From: JAGLQA01 sp023135565
GTDB taxonomy: Bacteria > Acidobacteriota > Aminicenantia > UBA2199
Assembly (NCBI GenBank): GCA_030639305.1
Contig: DAOWCY010000017.1
Span: 1 to 53,874, forward strand
Direction of reading: 5' to 3'
DNA length: 53,874 bases
Position 1 is the stretch's first letter. Each line of letters opens with the position of its first letter. A program made the position numbers and the translations under genes. Of the stretch, positions 8,076 through 16,746 are shown one piece after another. A model generated the notes under the pieces. That model made no database searches. It saw only the letters and a list, made by a program, of their open reading frames with translations, and was not told where the DNA came from.

Positions 8076-8109
8076 AGCGATACGTTTTTCAACACTCGAA
8101 ACGATCCTC

Positions 8110-8172
8110 GTAGGCTCCTGCCGCGAAGCGGCTTACTGGCTGGGTGCGCCGCACCCCCGCCGGAGGCAAAAA
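8110..8172. repeat. Family B-like remnant with a GGGTGC palindrome
   Basis: Contains the hairpin GGGTGC-GCC-GCACCC (8142-8156) and a CGCCGGAGGCAAAAACC edge shared with the in-gene copies at 26326 and 39325. With the adjoining family A copy it fills almost the whole 174-bp gap between lgt and rluD. Confidence 0.6.
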
Positions 8173-8176
8173 CCTG

Positions 8177-8977
8177 TTACGTGCTCTCCGCTGCTTTTTT
8201 CTTGAATACACGATACATAATAATAGCAGTGGCAATGCCGATAAGACTGATCAACTGCGGCACCGATAAACTGGTGAAAGGTTGATGAAAATCACCGAAA
8301 AGATACCCCCTGTCCGGGTCTCCTCTAAAATATTCGACAAAAAAACGAATCAGAGCATAATTAAAAATATAAACCGCAAACACCTGGCCGGTGAATTTCT
8401 TCTTTTTGTAAAGGATCATAAGTACGACGAAATTGAGCAGGTTCAATAACGATTCGATCAACTGCGTGGGATAGAGGGGTTGATGCAAAGGCACACCGGT
8501 GGTGGCCTGGGTATCGGTAAATTTCACGGCAATAGAACAACCTTCGGCAGCCCTGCCCCAGCAGCAGCCGGCAAAAAAACAACCCAACCTGCCGAAAAAA
8601 TGACCCAACGCTACAGCCGGACTCATAATATCGACCAACTGCCTGAAATTCAACTTGTGCTTGCGGATATACCATGCGGCAAAAAGAGCGCCGCAGATCA
8701 ACCCGCCGTAAAAAGTCCCGGCCGATGTGATCAAGTACTTTATCTGCGCGGGATTCGTTAAATAAAATTTAATCTCGGTCACAAAAAGAAACAGTTTCGC
8801 GCCCAAAAGAGCAATTATAAAGGTATAAAAGACCAAATTGGTAAAGATGTCCCGGTTGACCTGTTCCTTTTTGGCCAGCACTTGCATTAAGATAATCGCG
8901 CATAATACACCCACTGCCAGCAAAAAGCCATAAGTGTGTATCGTGATGGGTCCGAGTTTTATTAAAATTGGGTGCAT
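8177..8977 (-). CDS. lgt: Prolipoprotein diacylglyceryl transferase
   Basis: Inner-membrane enzyme that adds diacylglycerol from phosphatidylglycerol to the lipobox Cys of prolipoproteins. The product is 266 aa with about seven hydrophobic segments, the N-terminal PITIHTYGFLLAVG, the family core GRLGCFFAGCCWG (a Cys-rich variant of the Lgt signature), YPTQLIES and RFFVEYFRGD. The ATG at 8977 follows GGAGGGG (8987-8981). An open frame extends upstream to 9175, but that part overlaps lspA in another frame and has no membrane character, so it is rejected. The start overlaps the end of lspA by 16 nt, indicating coupling. Its natural clients in this window include the lipoprotein at 16906. Confidence 0.9.
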   Translation of the reverse strand: MHPILIKLGPITIHTYGFLLAVGVLCAIILMQVLAKKEQVNRDIFTNLVFYTFIIALLGAKLFLFVTEIKFYLTNPAQIKYLITSAGTFYGGLICGALFAAWYIRKHKLNFRQLVDIMSPAVALGHFFGRLGCFFAGCCWGRAAEGCSIAVKFTDTQATTGVPLHQPLYPTQLIESLLNLLNFVVLMILYKKKKFTGQVFAVYIFNYALIRFFVEYFRGDPDRGYLFGDFHQPFTSLSVPQLISLIGIATAIIMYRVFKKKAAEST

Positions 8978-9450
8978 TTTCCCCTCCAGACGGATATGAT
9001 AAGTATGACCACACCTACAGTTATAAAACTGTCGGCAATATTGTAAGTGGGCCAATGATGACTCTTGATATACATGTCTATAAAATCGACCACATAACCA
9101 CGGGCTACCCTGTCGATAATGTTTCCTAAAGCGCCGCCCACAATGAACGAGAGGGAGGTTAACTCGAAAGTACAACCGGCTTCTAATTTAAAAAAATAAT
9201 AGAATACCACGATCAACGCCACGATAGAAAGCCCGGTTATCACTAAAGAAACCCACTGGTTGGGATGATCGGAAAGTATTCCCCAGACAGCGCCGGAATT
9301 TTGCACATGGGTGATGCGAAAAAAACCCTTAATGACGTCTATTTTGTCATACAAGGGCAGTGTCGCTTTAATAATATACTTGGTAACCTGGTCCGCGATA
9401 ACAATAAAGGTAAAAATCAACAGGTATTTTTTTTTATTTTTCAGGGTCAA
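8962..9450 (-). CDS. lspA: Lipoprotein signal peptidase (signal peptidase II)
   Basis: Aspartyl membrane protease that removes the signal peptide from diacylglyceryl-modified prolipoproteins. The 162-aa product has four hydrophobic helices and all family motifs: DQVTK (20-24), NSGAVWG (51-57), GNIIDRVARGYVVDF (catalytic Asp122) and YNIADSF (catalytic Asp140). The start overlaps the end of ileS by 17 nt and the end overlaps lgt by 16 nt, so ileS-lspA-lgt is one tightly coupled operon and Lgt and LspA, successive steps of one pathway, are made together. Confidence 0.95.
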   Translation of the reverse strand: MTLKNKKKYLLIFTFIVIADQVTKYIIKATLPLYDKIDVIKGFFRITHVQNSGAVWGILSDHPNQWVSLVITGLSIVALIVVFYYFFKLEAGCTFELTSLSFIVGGALGNIIDRVARGYVVDFIDMYIKSHHWPTYNIADSFITVGVVILIISVWRGKCTQF

Positions 9451-12223
9451 AATTCATCTCCTCGACTACAGCGGCACAGCGGGGACAGATTTCAGGGAAC
9501 TTATTCCCAGATGTGTCCTCTTCAAACCAATTCCAGCAGCGGGGGCATTTACTACCCGACGATTTCTCGACGCTGATCTTTTCTGCCGCCGCTTTCTTCA
9601 CATCTATCTTAGATACTACGGCGATCTCTTTAAAGATGTCTACGTTCCCGGAAACAAGGTCATAATAATCGTCGTCCAATTCCAGGCTGACTGCCGCTTC
9701 TAAAGAATCGCCGATTAATTTTCCGTTCCTGGCTGCTTCGATTACTTTGAGAATCTTATCCCGCATTTCGATAATTTTATCCCATTTTTCCATATCGACG
9801 ATACCGGGGGCGGCATATTTCTCCTCTACTTCGGGAAAAGTGTGCATGTGAACGGATTCTTCTTTGCCCTTGAAATCAGGCAGATGTTCCCAGGCCTCTT
9901 CGCAGGTAAAGGAAAGAATGGGCGTCATCAATAAAAGAGTATCTTTCAGTAATTTAAAAATAACGGTCCGGGCTGCTCTCCTCTTTTTCGAGTTACCGCT
10001 GTCACAGTATAAAATATCTTTCAAAAAATTCAGGTAGAATGAACTCAACTCAACTGTAAAGAAATTCGAAATAGTGTGGTAGATAACATGGTACTCGAAA
10101 TCTCGATAGGACTGCAGGATCTTTTTCTTTAAGTCCTGTAATTTATAGAGAATAAAAAGATCCACTTCGCGGAAGTCCTTTGCTTCTACACTGTCTTTTT
10201 CGGGATCAAAACCGGCCAGCACACCGAACATAAATCTCCAGGTGTTCCTGATCTTCCGGTAGCTTTCGCTTGCCCTATCCAGTACTTCTTCGCTGACCCT
10301 CATATCTTCCCGGTAGTTGACCATGGACACCCAGAGCCTGATTATCTCCGCGCCCCGGTTTTTTATTACATCCTGCGGGTGCAGCACGTTGCCTAAAGAT
10401 TTGGACATAGCGTGACCTTTGCTGTCTAAAACAAAACCGTGGGTGATGACCATATCATAGGGCGCCCTGTTCCTGGCGCTGACCGCTACCAATAGGGAAG
10501 AGTGGAACCAACCTCGATACTGGTCTCCCCCTTCCATGTAGATCCCGGAGGGGAACTGCTGCCGGGGACGAAAATCCAGCACACCGAAAGAAGAACCCGA
10601 TTCGAACCAGACGTCGATGATATCTTTGCCTCTTTCAAAATCTGCACTGCCGCATTCCCCACATTTGGCGCCGGCAGGCAAAAATTCAGAGATATCTAAA
10701 GAATACCAGGAATTCGAGCCCTGGGCTTTGAATACCGCTTCGGTTTTTTCCACGGCTTCTTCGCTTACCAGCGGCGTACTGCACTCTTTGCAGTAAAAAA
10801 CAGGAATCGGCACACCCCAATCGCGCTGCCTGGAAATACACCAATCGGGCCTATTGCCCACCATACTCGCGATCCTCTCTTCGCCCCAGGTAGGCAGCCA
10901 CTTTACCCTTTTGATCTCTGCTAAGGCTTTCGTTCTCAGGTCCGCGGTATCCATGGCAATGAACCACTGTTCCGTGGCCCTGAAGATCACCGGTTTCTTA
11001 CATCTCCAACAGTGGGGATAGGAGTGTTCGAAATCCTCGCTGTGGATCAACCTGCCCTTCTCCCGCAGGTCTGTCACGATTTCACTATTGGCTTTAAATA
11101 TATTTTTACCTTCGTATTTGCCCGCCGTATCGTCGAAACAGCCGTCCGGGTCTACCGGGGAATAGATCTCCAGGTCATACTCCAAGCCGGCCCGGTAGTC
11201 GTCTTCACCGTGTCCCGGGGCGGTGTGGACGCAGCCGGTGCCCTGGTCTAAGACGACGTAATCCTGTGTGATCAAAAGCGAATTCCTGTCATAGAGAGGG
11301 TGGGTGGCGTTTAAACCTTCGAGCTTTTCCCCTTTGAATTGTTCTAATATTTTGTGCTCTGTTCCCAGCAGGTCGGCCAGGACGGGAACCAATCTTGTGG
11401 CTGCGATATAGTATTCTCCATTCATTTCGAAAAGAGAGTAATCGTAATCGGCATGTACGGCAATAGCCAGGTTTGCCGGGATCGTCCAGGGGGTGGTAGT
11501 CCAGATCGACACAAAAATTTCTTTTCCGCTGTATTTCTCTAAGAACCCGGGAATATCTTTTAAGAGGAACTTTACGTAAATCGAGGGCGAGGTGTGATTA
11601 TCGTATTCTACTTCGGCTTCGGCCAGGGCGGTTCCACAGGAAATACACCAATACACGGGCCGTTTCTTCCTCACCACATTGTTGTTTTTTACAAATGATT
11701 TAAAATAATTTATTACTGTCGCCTCATAAGTAGGTTCTAAGGTAGTATAGGGATTCTTCCAATCCCCGAAAACACCTAAGCGACGAAACTCATCTCTTTG
11801 AATGTTTACATATTTTTCCGCGTATTTGCGGCACTCTTCCCTGACCGCAATAATACTCATATCTTTTTTTTTGGCGCCTAATTTTTGATCTACTTTGATT
11901 TCGATAGGTAGGCCGTGGCAGTCCCAACCCGGGACATAGGGAACCATATAACCGGCCATGGATTTTGCCTTAATCACAAAATCCTTTAAAATTTTATTCA
12001 GGGCGTGGCCTATGTGGATATTGCCGTTGGCATAAGGGGGACCGTCATGGAAAACATAAAGCGGGCGGTCTTCTCTTTTCTTCAGCACTTTCTCGTAAAT
12101 ATCCGCTTCTTGCCATTTTTTCAATATTTCCGGTTCTTTGCGGCTCAACTGCGCTTTCATCGGGAACTGTGACTTCGGAAGGTTTAAAGTATCCTTCCAC
12201 TTAATTTTTTTCTCGTCTGACAT
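9434..12223 (-). CDS. ileS: Isoleucyl-tRNA synthetase
   Basis: Class I synthetase that charges tRNA-Ile and edits Val-tRNA. The product is 929 aa, the normal bacterial length. HIGH is intact at 70-73, within the stretch GPPYANGNIHIGH. The editing-domain region includes TTTPWTIPANLAI, and the KMSKS loop reads AMSKS (605-609). A C-terminal zinc-binding domain has two cysteine pairs (CPRC near 895 and CPRC near 915). The N-terminal KDTLNLPKSQFPMKA is typical. The ATG at 12223 follows GGAG (12234-12231). First gene of the ileS-lspA-lgt operon, with a candidate promoter at 12285-12313. No T-box or other leader structure was seen. Confidence 0.96.
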   Translation of the reverse strand: MSDEKKIKWKDTLNLPKSQFPMKAQLSRKEPEILKKWQEADIYEKVLKKREDRPLYVFHDGPPYANGNIHIGHALNKILKDFVIKAKSMAGYMVPYVPGWDCHGLPIEIKVDQKLGAKKKDMSIIAVREECRKYAEKYVNIQRDEFRRLGVFGDWKNPYTTLEPTYEATVINYFKSFVKNNNVVRKKRPVYWCISCGTALAEAEVEYDNHTSPSIYVKFLLKDIPGFLEKYSGKEIFVSIWTTTPWTIPANLAIAVHADYDYSLFEMNGEYYIAATRLVPVLADLLGTEHKILEQFKGEKLEGLNATHPLYDRNSLLITQDYVVLDQGTGCVHTAPGHGEDDYRAGLEYDLEIYSPVDPDGCFDDTAGKYEGKNIFKANSEIVTDLREKGRLIHSEDFEHSYPHCWRCKKPVIFRATEQWFIAMDTADLRTKALAEIKRVKWLPTWGEERIASMVGNRPDWCISRQRDWGVPIPVFYCKECSTPLVSEEAVEKTEAVFKAQGSNSWYSLDISEFLPAGAKCGECGSADFERGKDIIDVWFESGSSFGVLDFRPRQQFPSGIYMEGGDQYRGWFHSSLLVAVSARNRAPYDMVITHGFVLDSKGHAMSKSLGNVLHPQDVIKNRGAEIIRLWVSMVNYREDMRVSEEVLDRASESYRKIRNTWRFMFGVLAGFDPEKDSVEAKDFREVDLFILYKLQDLKKKILQSYRDFEYHVIYHTISNFFTVELSSFYLNFLKDILYCDSGNSKKRRAARTVIFKLLKDTLLLMTPILSFTCEEAWEHLPDFKGKEESVHMHTFPEVEEKYAAPGIVDMEKWDKIIEMRDKILKVIEAARNGKLIGDSLEAAVSLELDDDYYDLVSGNVDIFKEIAVVSKIDVKKAAAEKISVEKSSGSKCPRCWNWFEEDTSGNKFPEICPRCAAVVEEMNFDPEK

Positions 12224-12284
12224 TTAAAAACTCCACTTTGCCATTACATGCCGGTAATGAGCAGCAAATTTTACGCCACTCGAT

Positions 12285-12313
12285 TTTCTACCGCCTGATG
12301 GTTTTTTTTTCAA
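12285..12313 (-). promoter_or_regulatory. Candidate promoter of the ileS operon
   Basis: On the minus strand, TTGAAA (12313-12308), a 17-bp spacer and TAGAAA (12290-12285), with a leader of about 55 nt. Confidence 0.42.
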
Positions 12314-13093
12314 GTTCAGTCTTGAAAAAACGTCGTGTTATTAAGCTGCTATTCTCTCTTATTTTCGGCTATAAGTCAAGCTTATCTGCCCCTATTGTCG
12401 AATTAAAAAAAGAATCCCCCGAAAACGGACGGCGGCCACACCCGGTTAATTGGAAAAAAAATTGTTTGGGAATTATTAGAGGTTATCTTGAAATCTTAAT
12501 GTTTGAAAATTTTAATGTTTTGAAATTTCGATTTTTTGAGGGGTTGATGTTTTGGGGTCCCACCGTCTTCCAAAGGGTAAGACCAAACGTCTTACCCTTT
12601 GGAGAGAGGGTTAAGCTTTTATGCTTAAAAGGAGGAGAGATTTATTATTTTTGCCTTGCCTTAAACTGCGATTTTTAACTGATTTAATGTCTTTTGTTTT
12701 AATCATCACGCTATATGTATAGCAAGTTCCTTGCCAACTTCGGCACGATCCTCGAAAAACCTTTATTATCAGCACTATCGAGTATATTCTTTGATAAACG
12801 ATAAAACCGAAATGGTTGCGACAAAAGTTGCTGTTGTTTTCTTATATTCATTTTGATACCACCCATCCTGTTTCTATGCGTAGATTTTTTTTTGTATAGA
12901 AAGTTTTCAAAAACAATCGACCGCCGAAGACTTAACCGAAAACCCGCTTAATACTTCATTTTACGCGGTTGAAAACCTAATGCGGATTACAAGTTTCAAG
13001 CAAAAATTCCCGGTTTCTTTTTTTTTTACCCCAGTGATGAACCGATGCGACAATAATTGCAAGTGCAAAAAACGTCTCATGGGTGCGGGGGTG
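12314..13093. other. Gene-poor intergenic region
   Basis: No convincing gene was found on either strand between ileS and the DUF2892 gene. The open frame over 12238-12678 starts with TTG, has no family character and crosses a hairpin repeat, so it is not called. The region holds AT-rich runs, the hairpin at 12570-12602 and a second small palindrome TTAAGC-tttat-GCTTAA (12611-12628) followed by AAGGAGGAGAG without a usable start codon. Confidence 0.6.
12570..12602. repeat. Perfect 14-bp hairpin
   Basis: CCAAAGGGTAAGAC (12570-12583) and its exact complement GTCTTACCCTTTGG (12589-12602) enclose a five-base loop. There is no T-run, so it is not a classical terminator; it may be a repeat element or an RNA structure. 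Confidence 0.7.
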
Positions 13094-13175
13094 AACGCTT
13101 TTGATTCTCAATTATAAAAAGTTTTGATCAAACTTTTACAAAAGTTTGGCCCCCGGCAGGGCCGCCGGTGGCAAG
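13094..13175 (+). repeat. Family A repeat (copy 3), left arm of an inverted pair
   Basis: Starts with GAACGCTTTTGATTCT, continues with the AT palindrome TTTTGATCAAA and ends with the GC hairpin and GCCGGTGGCAAG. It is the inverted counterpart of the copy at 14636-14751, and the two enclose the DUF2892 and mscS genes. Confidence 0.85.
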
Positions 13176-13221
13176 TATGTTTTTGTTTTTCCCGGAACTG
13201 AACGGTTACATGAAAAAAATG

Positions 13222-13250
13222 TTGAAAAAAAAACTTTTTTCTTGTAGAAT
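13222..13250 (+). promoter_or_regulatory. Candidate promoter of the DUF2892-mscS pair
   Basis: TTGAAA (13222-13227), a 17-bp spacer and TAGAAT (13245-13250). The expected start near 13257 leaves a leader of about 53 nt that carries AGGAGGT at 13297-13303. Confidence 0.55.
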
Positions 13251-13309
13251 ACTGGCTTAACAAACTTTCGGGGGCGGCGCTCCCGTATTATTAAATAGGA
13301 GGTATAAAC

Positions 13310-13510
13310 ATGAAGTGTAATGTCGGCAAAAAAGATCGTTTGATTCGTATCATTATCGGTTTATTGATACTGGTTCCCCATTATGTCTACTATGCAGTAA
13401 CAGGTTATTACTGCGTCTGGGCTAACCTCGGCTATATCCCGCTGTTAACCGGGTTATTCCGCATCTGCCCCTTATATATCCCCTTTAAATTTAATACCGA
13501 TAAAAAATAA
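13310..13510 (+). CDS. DUF2892 (YgaP transmembrane-like) small membrane protein
   Basis: A 66-aa protein with the DUF2892 pattern: MKCNVGKKDRLIRIIIGLL at the start, a first hydrophobic helix (about 12-30), a Trp/Tyr turn and a second helix, GYIPLLTGLFRICPLYIPF. Family members are two-helix inner-membrane proteins of unknown job, sometimes fused to rhodanese domains. AGGAGGT lies 6 bp before the ATG. The gene is 64 bp upstream of mscS on the same strand and is likely cotranscribed from the promoter at 13222-13250. The pair sits between two inverted family A repeats. Confidence 0.8.
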   Translation: MKCNVGKKDRLIRIIIGLLILVPHYVYYAVTGYYCVWANLGYIPLLTGLFRICPLYIPFKFNTDKK

Positions 13511-13574
13511 GAGCTGCTGTATTTACTCTATTCCCAACCGCTCTATTGTGCCACATATATATAAGGAATAAATA

Positions 13575-14618
13575 ATGGATTTTTTAAAGAATATCGATTT
13601 CGGACAGCATGTCCTACCGGCAGCCATCATTATACTCAGCTTCATCACCGGCCTTATAGTCAAAAAAACCGTCATAAAAAAACTCGCCAAATTAGCTGCG
13701 AAATCCAAAGCCAGGTTCGACGATATATTCGTTAAATCTTTGCAGTCGGTTATCCTGGTATGGTTTGTACTCATCGGGCTTTACATTTCCACCAGTGTCC
13801 TGCCTATTTCCGGGGATCAAAAAATCTTCCTGGGAAAAATATCCCAGGCTCTCCTGGTATTTTCCATTTTTTGGTTCCTGATGAATTTTTTAAGCGACGC
13901 TTTTTTCGTCTACTCTGAAAAACTGCGCGAGAGAATCCCTGAAACGTCTATCATCAAAAACGTAATCCGGATTTTTATCCTGTGCATCGGCATATTGATA
14001 ATCCTGCAAACCATAGGGGTATCGATTACTCCCATCATTACTACCCTGGGCATCGGTGGATTAGCTATCGCTTTAGCGCTGCAGGAAACCCTGGCAAATT
14101 TATTTGCCGGTTTTCACATTTTAGCTTCCCAGCGGGTAAAACCCGGGGACTATATCCGGCTCGACAGCGGCGAAGAAGGTTATGTGGTGGACGTAACCTT
14201 GAGAGACACAGTTCTAAAGCAGTTGCCCGAAAATCACGTGATTTTGCCCAACTCGAAAATATCTTCATCTGTCGTAGTCAATTTTTACAGGCCCAAAAAG
14301 GCATTGAAAGTGTTGGTGGAAGTGGGGGTGGATTACGATTCCGACTTAGAGAAAGTAGAAAAAGTAACCGTGGAAGTAGCGCGGGAAACCCTGCGGGAAG
14401 CAGCCGGAGGCGCGGAAGATTTCACCCCTTTCCTGCGTTATCATACCTTTGCCGATTCCAGTATCAATTTTACGGTTCATTTAAAATGTGAAGAATTTTT
14501 CGACAGGTTCCTGGTGCAGCATGAGTTCATCAAACGATTGAAAAAAAGATATGACCGGGAAGGAATCAATATCCCCTTCCCCATCAGGACACTTATTACA
14601 AAAAAAGGGGACAGTTAA
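13575..14618 (+). CDS. MscS-family mechanosensitive channel
   Basis: A 347-aa membrane protein predicted to open under membrane tension and release solutes on osmotic downshock. Four hydrophobic stretches precede the Gly/Ala-rich pore helix GIGGLAIALALQETLANL (about 159-176). The beta domain follows with RVKPGDYIRLDSGEEGYV, VILPNSKI and a C-terminal alpha/beta domain ending INIPFPIR. It has one more pair of N-terminal helices than E. coli MscS. AAGGA lies 7 bp before the ATG. The last codons (TKKGDS) are made by an AAAAAAGGGGACAG repeat unit (14601-14614), so a repeat now defines the C-terminus. Gating ions and physiological role are not visible. Confidence 0.88.
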   Translation: MDFLKNIDFGQHVLPAAIIILSFITGLIVKKTVIKKLAKLAAKSKARFDDIFVKSLQSVILVWFVLIGLYISTSVLPISGDQKIFLGKISQALLVFSIFWFLMNFLSDAFFVYSEKLRERIPETSIIKNVIRIFILCIGILIILQTIGVSITPIITTLGIGGLAIALALQETLANLFAGFHILASQRVKPGDYIRLDSGEEGYVVDVTLRDTVLKQLPENHVILPNSKISSSVVVNFYRPKKALKVLVEVGVDYDSDLEKVEKVTVEVARETLREAAGGAEDFTPFLRYHTFADSSINFTVHLKCEEFFDRFLVQHEFIKRLKKRYDREGINIPFPIRTLITKKGDS

Positions 14619-14635
14619 TCATGATTCGCCCTGGC

Positions 14636-14751
14636 TTGCCTCCGGCGGCCCTGCCGGGGGACGCCCCCATTGATCGGTTGTTGGGGGCCGCGGCACACCG
14701 CACCTTCAAAAAAGTTTGAACAAAACTTCTTATTAATTAGAATCAAAAGCG
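14636..14751 (-). repeat. Family A repeat (copy 4), right arm, interrupted
   Basis: Inverted relative to the copy at 13094-13175: CTTGCCTCCGGCGGCCCTGC at one end, AAAAGTTTGAACAAAACTT and AGAATCAAAAGCGTTC at the other. About 45 bp of extra GC-rich sequence (around 14661-14704) splits the GC hairpin from the AT palindrome. The open frame over 14670-14858 is only this repeat read in frame and is not called as a gene. Confidence 0.8.
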
Positions 14752-14758
14752 TTCCCCT

Positions 14759-14785
14759 CTCTGTGCCCTCTGTGTTCTCTGTGGC
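14759..14785 (+). repeat. Three 9-bp tandem units CTCTGTGNN
   Basis: CTCTGTGCC, CTCTGTGTT and CTCTGTGGC in tandem. A sister array with units CTTCGTGNN is at 41274-41300. The rest of 14786-14981 has only AT-rich sequence and a candidate promoter. Confidence 0.8.
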
Positions 14786-14832
14786 TATATTAATTTCATG
14801 GCAGCTAACCCCAAAAAATCACCCTGTCTCTC

Positions 14833-14861
14833 TTTACATCTATTCGTTTTTCGTGTAAAAT
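14833..14861 (+). promoter_or_regulatory. Candidate promoter of the Na/Pi cotransporter gene
   Basis: TTTACA (14833-14838), a 17-bp spacer and TAAAAT (14856-14861). The leader would be about 157 nt and contains the hairpin at 14982-14996. Confidence 0.38.
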
Positions 14862-14981
14862 AAAGCTTAGTTAAATTTGGTTTTCTTTATCCGCTTCTAA
14901 AAATGAAAAAACCTATACAAACAAAAACAAACTTTTTTGTTAACCCAGGCCGTTTTGAATCCCCCAGGCCCCTCATAGGGT

Positions 14982-14996
14982 GCGGACGCCGTCCGC
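14982..14996. repeat. GSC-loop palindrome GCGGAC-GCC-GTCCGC
   Basis: A 6-bp stem with a GCC loop, 18 bp before the ribosome-binding site of the cotransporter gene. It shares its layout (six-base arm, GSC loop) with GGGTGC-GGC-GCACCC (21631, 32964), GGGTGC-GCC-GCACCC (8142) and GGGGTC-GGC-GACCCC (52680). Confidence 0.6.
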
Positions 14997-15024
14997 TAAA
15001 ACAAGAAGTTCCCGGAGATTGCTA

Positions 15025-16746
15025 ATGGACTGGAAGCATATTGTCTTTCAAAGCATCGGTGGATTAGGATTGTTTCTTATGGGCATGAAGATTATGTCCG
15101 AAGGTATGCAAAAAGCTGCCGGCAGCGGGTTACGCAAGACCTTAAATTTCCTGACCACCAACCGAATTTTGGCAATCATCATCGGTTTTTTCGTGACCGC
15201 AGTTATTCAATCCAGCAGCGCCACCACGGTCATGGCCGTGGGCTTCGTAAACGCCACACTCATGACTCTCAGGCAGGCCATCGGCGTGATATTAGGCGCC
15301 AATATCGGCACTACGGTTACCGGCTGGATCGTTACCCTCAAGATCATAAAATTTTCCATGCCTATGATCGGCTTAGGTGTTTTTATAAAGTTTTTTAGCA
15401 AGAGTGAAAAGTGGAAATATACCGGGGAAGTTATTTTCGGTTTCGGCATACTTTTTTTAGGCATGCAAACCATGAAAATGGGTTTTGCCCCGCTCCGGGA
15501 ATCACCGGAATTTATCGCTTTTTTTATGCGCGTAGACGGCCTGTCGTTTTGGTCTATATTATTAGGCTTAGGTATCGGGGCGATTACTACCTTTATCGTT
15601 CAATCGAGTTCGGCAACCATCGGTATCACTATTGCATTGGCTTCACAGGGGCTGCTGAATTTCGAAGGCGCGGTATCTTTGATATTGGGCGAAAATATCG
15701 GCACTACCATTACCGCCAACCTGGCCAGCATAGGCGGCAATTATCAAGCCAAACGGACAGCGATTGCCCATACTCTTTTCAATGTATTTGGAGTTTTTAT
15801 TGTTCTTTCTTTTTTCTATCCTTTTGTGAGAATAGTGGAAAGCCTTGTCCCCGGGTTGGCCGACATGACAGTGAAAACCGCCGACCAGGCTGCTTTATAT
15901 GGAGCGGCCATAAACACAAAACCCTTAATCGGCAAACATATTGCCATGGCTCACACGCTGTTTAACGTTTCCAATGTGGTCGTTTTTGCTTTCCTGGTTC
16001 CTCTGCTGGCCAGGGTATGCGAAAAAATCATTCCCGAACCCAAAAAAAAGAAGAAGCCGCGGGCCGTAGAATTTTCTCATATCGATTTTAACCTTATCGA
16101 CACCCCGGCATTGGGAATCGCGCAGACGGAAAAAGAACTAATGGTAATGGCAGACCGGGTGAGTGGAAGTTCAGACCTGGTCAAGGAGATTATTAATGAC
16201 GGTGAGAATCGCCGCGAGCTCTGCGATAAGGTATTCAGGAAAGAGAAGATCATCGATGAATACCAGAAATACATTACCGAATTCCTGGTTACCCTATCTT
16301 CCAGCGCTCTATCTGAAAGCGACGCCAATCATATAGGCAATTATATGACCCTTTCCCACAATCTCGAGAAGTTCGCGGACCACTTAGAACATATCACCCT
16401 GATCTACGATAAGATCGACCGGCAAAATATCCGGCTCCCCGGGGAAGCTACAGAAATAATCGATAAAATATTTACTGAGAACGAGAATTTTTTCAAGAAA
16501 TCGCTGCGTCCTTTTAGTGAAAAAATCGATGCACAAGATTTTATGGACAGGTCCCAGGTTTTAAACCGCCGGGTGAAAAAGATAATTAAAGAAGCGAAGA
16601 TCGCTCATCTTTCCGGGACAGGCAAGAAGATGTTCAAAAATAGCGAAGCGATTCATTATATGGATATTCTAAATTATTTAGACGGCATGAGAGCCCAGGC
16701 TTATAATATAGCTGAGGTAACCAGTGGTACGAAGTACAATATTTGA
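15025..16746 (+). CDS. Na+/phosphate cotransporter family protein with PhoU-like tail
   Basis: A 573-aa protein of the NptA/PNaS family, predicted to import phosphate with sodium. The membrane half has the two inverted family repeats with QSSSAT motifs (62-67 and about 195), GANIGTTVTGW and GENIGTTITAN. The C-terminal half (about 365-570) is a helical PhoU-like domain thought to regulate transport. The frame opens at 14980, but the family N-terminus and a GGAGA site (15014-15018) favour the ATG at 15025. The 3' end is overlapped by a possible small ORF starting at 16724. No other phosphate gene is nearby. Confidence 0.88.
   Translation: MDWKHIVFQSIGGLGLFLMGMKIMSEGMQKAAGSGLRKTLNFLTTNRILAIIIGFFVTAVIQSSSATTVMAVGFVNATLMTLRQAIGVILGANIGTTVTGWIVTLKIIKFSMPMIGLGVFIKFFSKSEKWKYTGEVIFGFGILFLGMQTMKMGFAPLRESPEFIAFFMRVDGLSFWSILLGLGIGAITTFIVQSSSATIGITIALASQGLLNFEGAVSLILGENIGTTITANLASIGGNYQAKRTAIAHTLFNVFGVFIVLSFFYPFVRIVESLVPGLADMTVKTADQAALYGAAINTKPLIGKHIAMAHTLFNVSNVVVFAFLVPLLARVCEKIIPEPKKKKKPRAVEFSHIDFNLIDTPALGIAQTEKELMVMADRVSGSSDLVKEIINDGENRRELCDKVFRKEKIIDEYQKYITEFLVTLSSSALSESDANHIGNYMTLSHNLEKFADHLEHITLIYDKIDRQNIRLPGEATEIIDKIFTENENFFKKSLRPFSEKIDAQDFMDRSQVLNRRVKKIIKEAKIAHLSGTGKKMFKNSEAIHYMDILNYLDGMRAQAYNIAEVTSGTKYNI

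Noticed and set aside
7985..8095. rluD start at 8095
   Set aside because: The added residues are a translated repeat that also appears in unrelated genes.
8978..9175. N-terminal extension of lgt
   Set aside because: Overlaps lspA in another frame, and GGAGGGG places the start at 8977.
12224..12569. T-box or other riboswitch before ileS
   Set aside because: No specifier-stem or antiterminator pattern could be seen, and the candidate leader is only about 55 nt.
12238..12678. 146-aa open frame upstream of ileS
   Set aside because: TTG start, no ribosome-binding site, AT-rich low-complexity stretches and a hairpin repeat inside it.
14759..14785. CRISPR-like array
   Set aside because: Units are 9 bp and contiguous without spacers, and there are no cas genes.
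14670..14858. 62-aa open frame after mscS
   Set aside because: Reads through an interrupted family A repeat and the CTCTGTG array.
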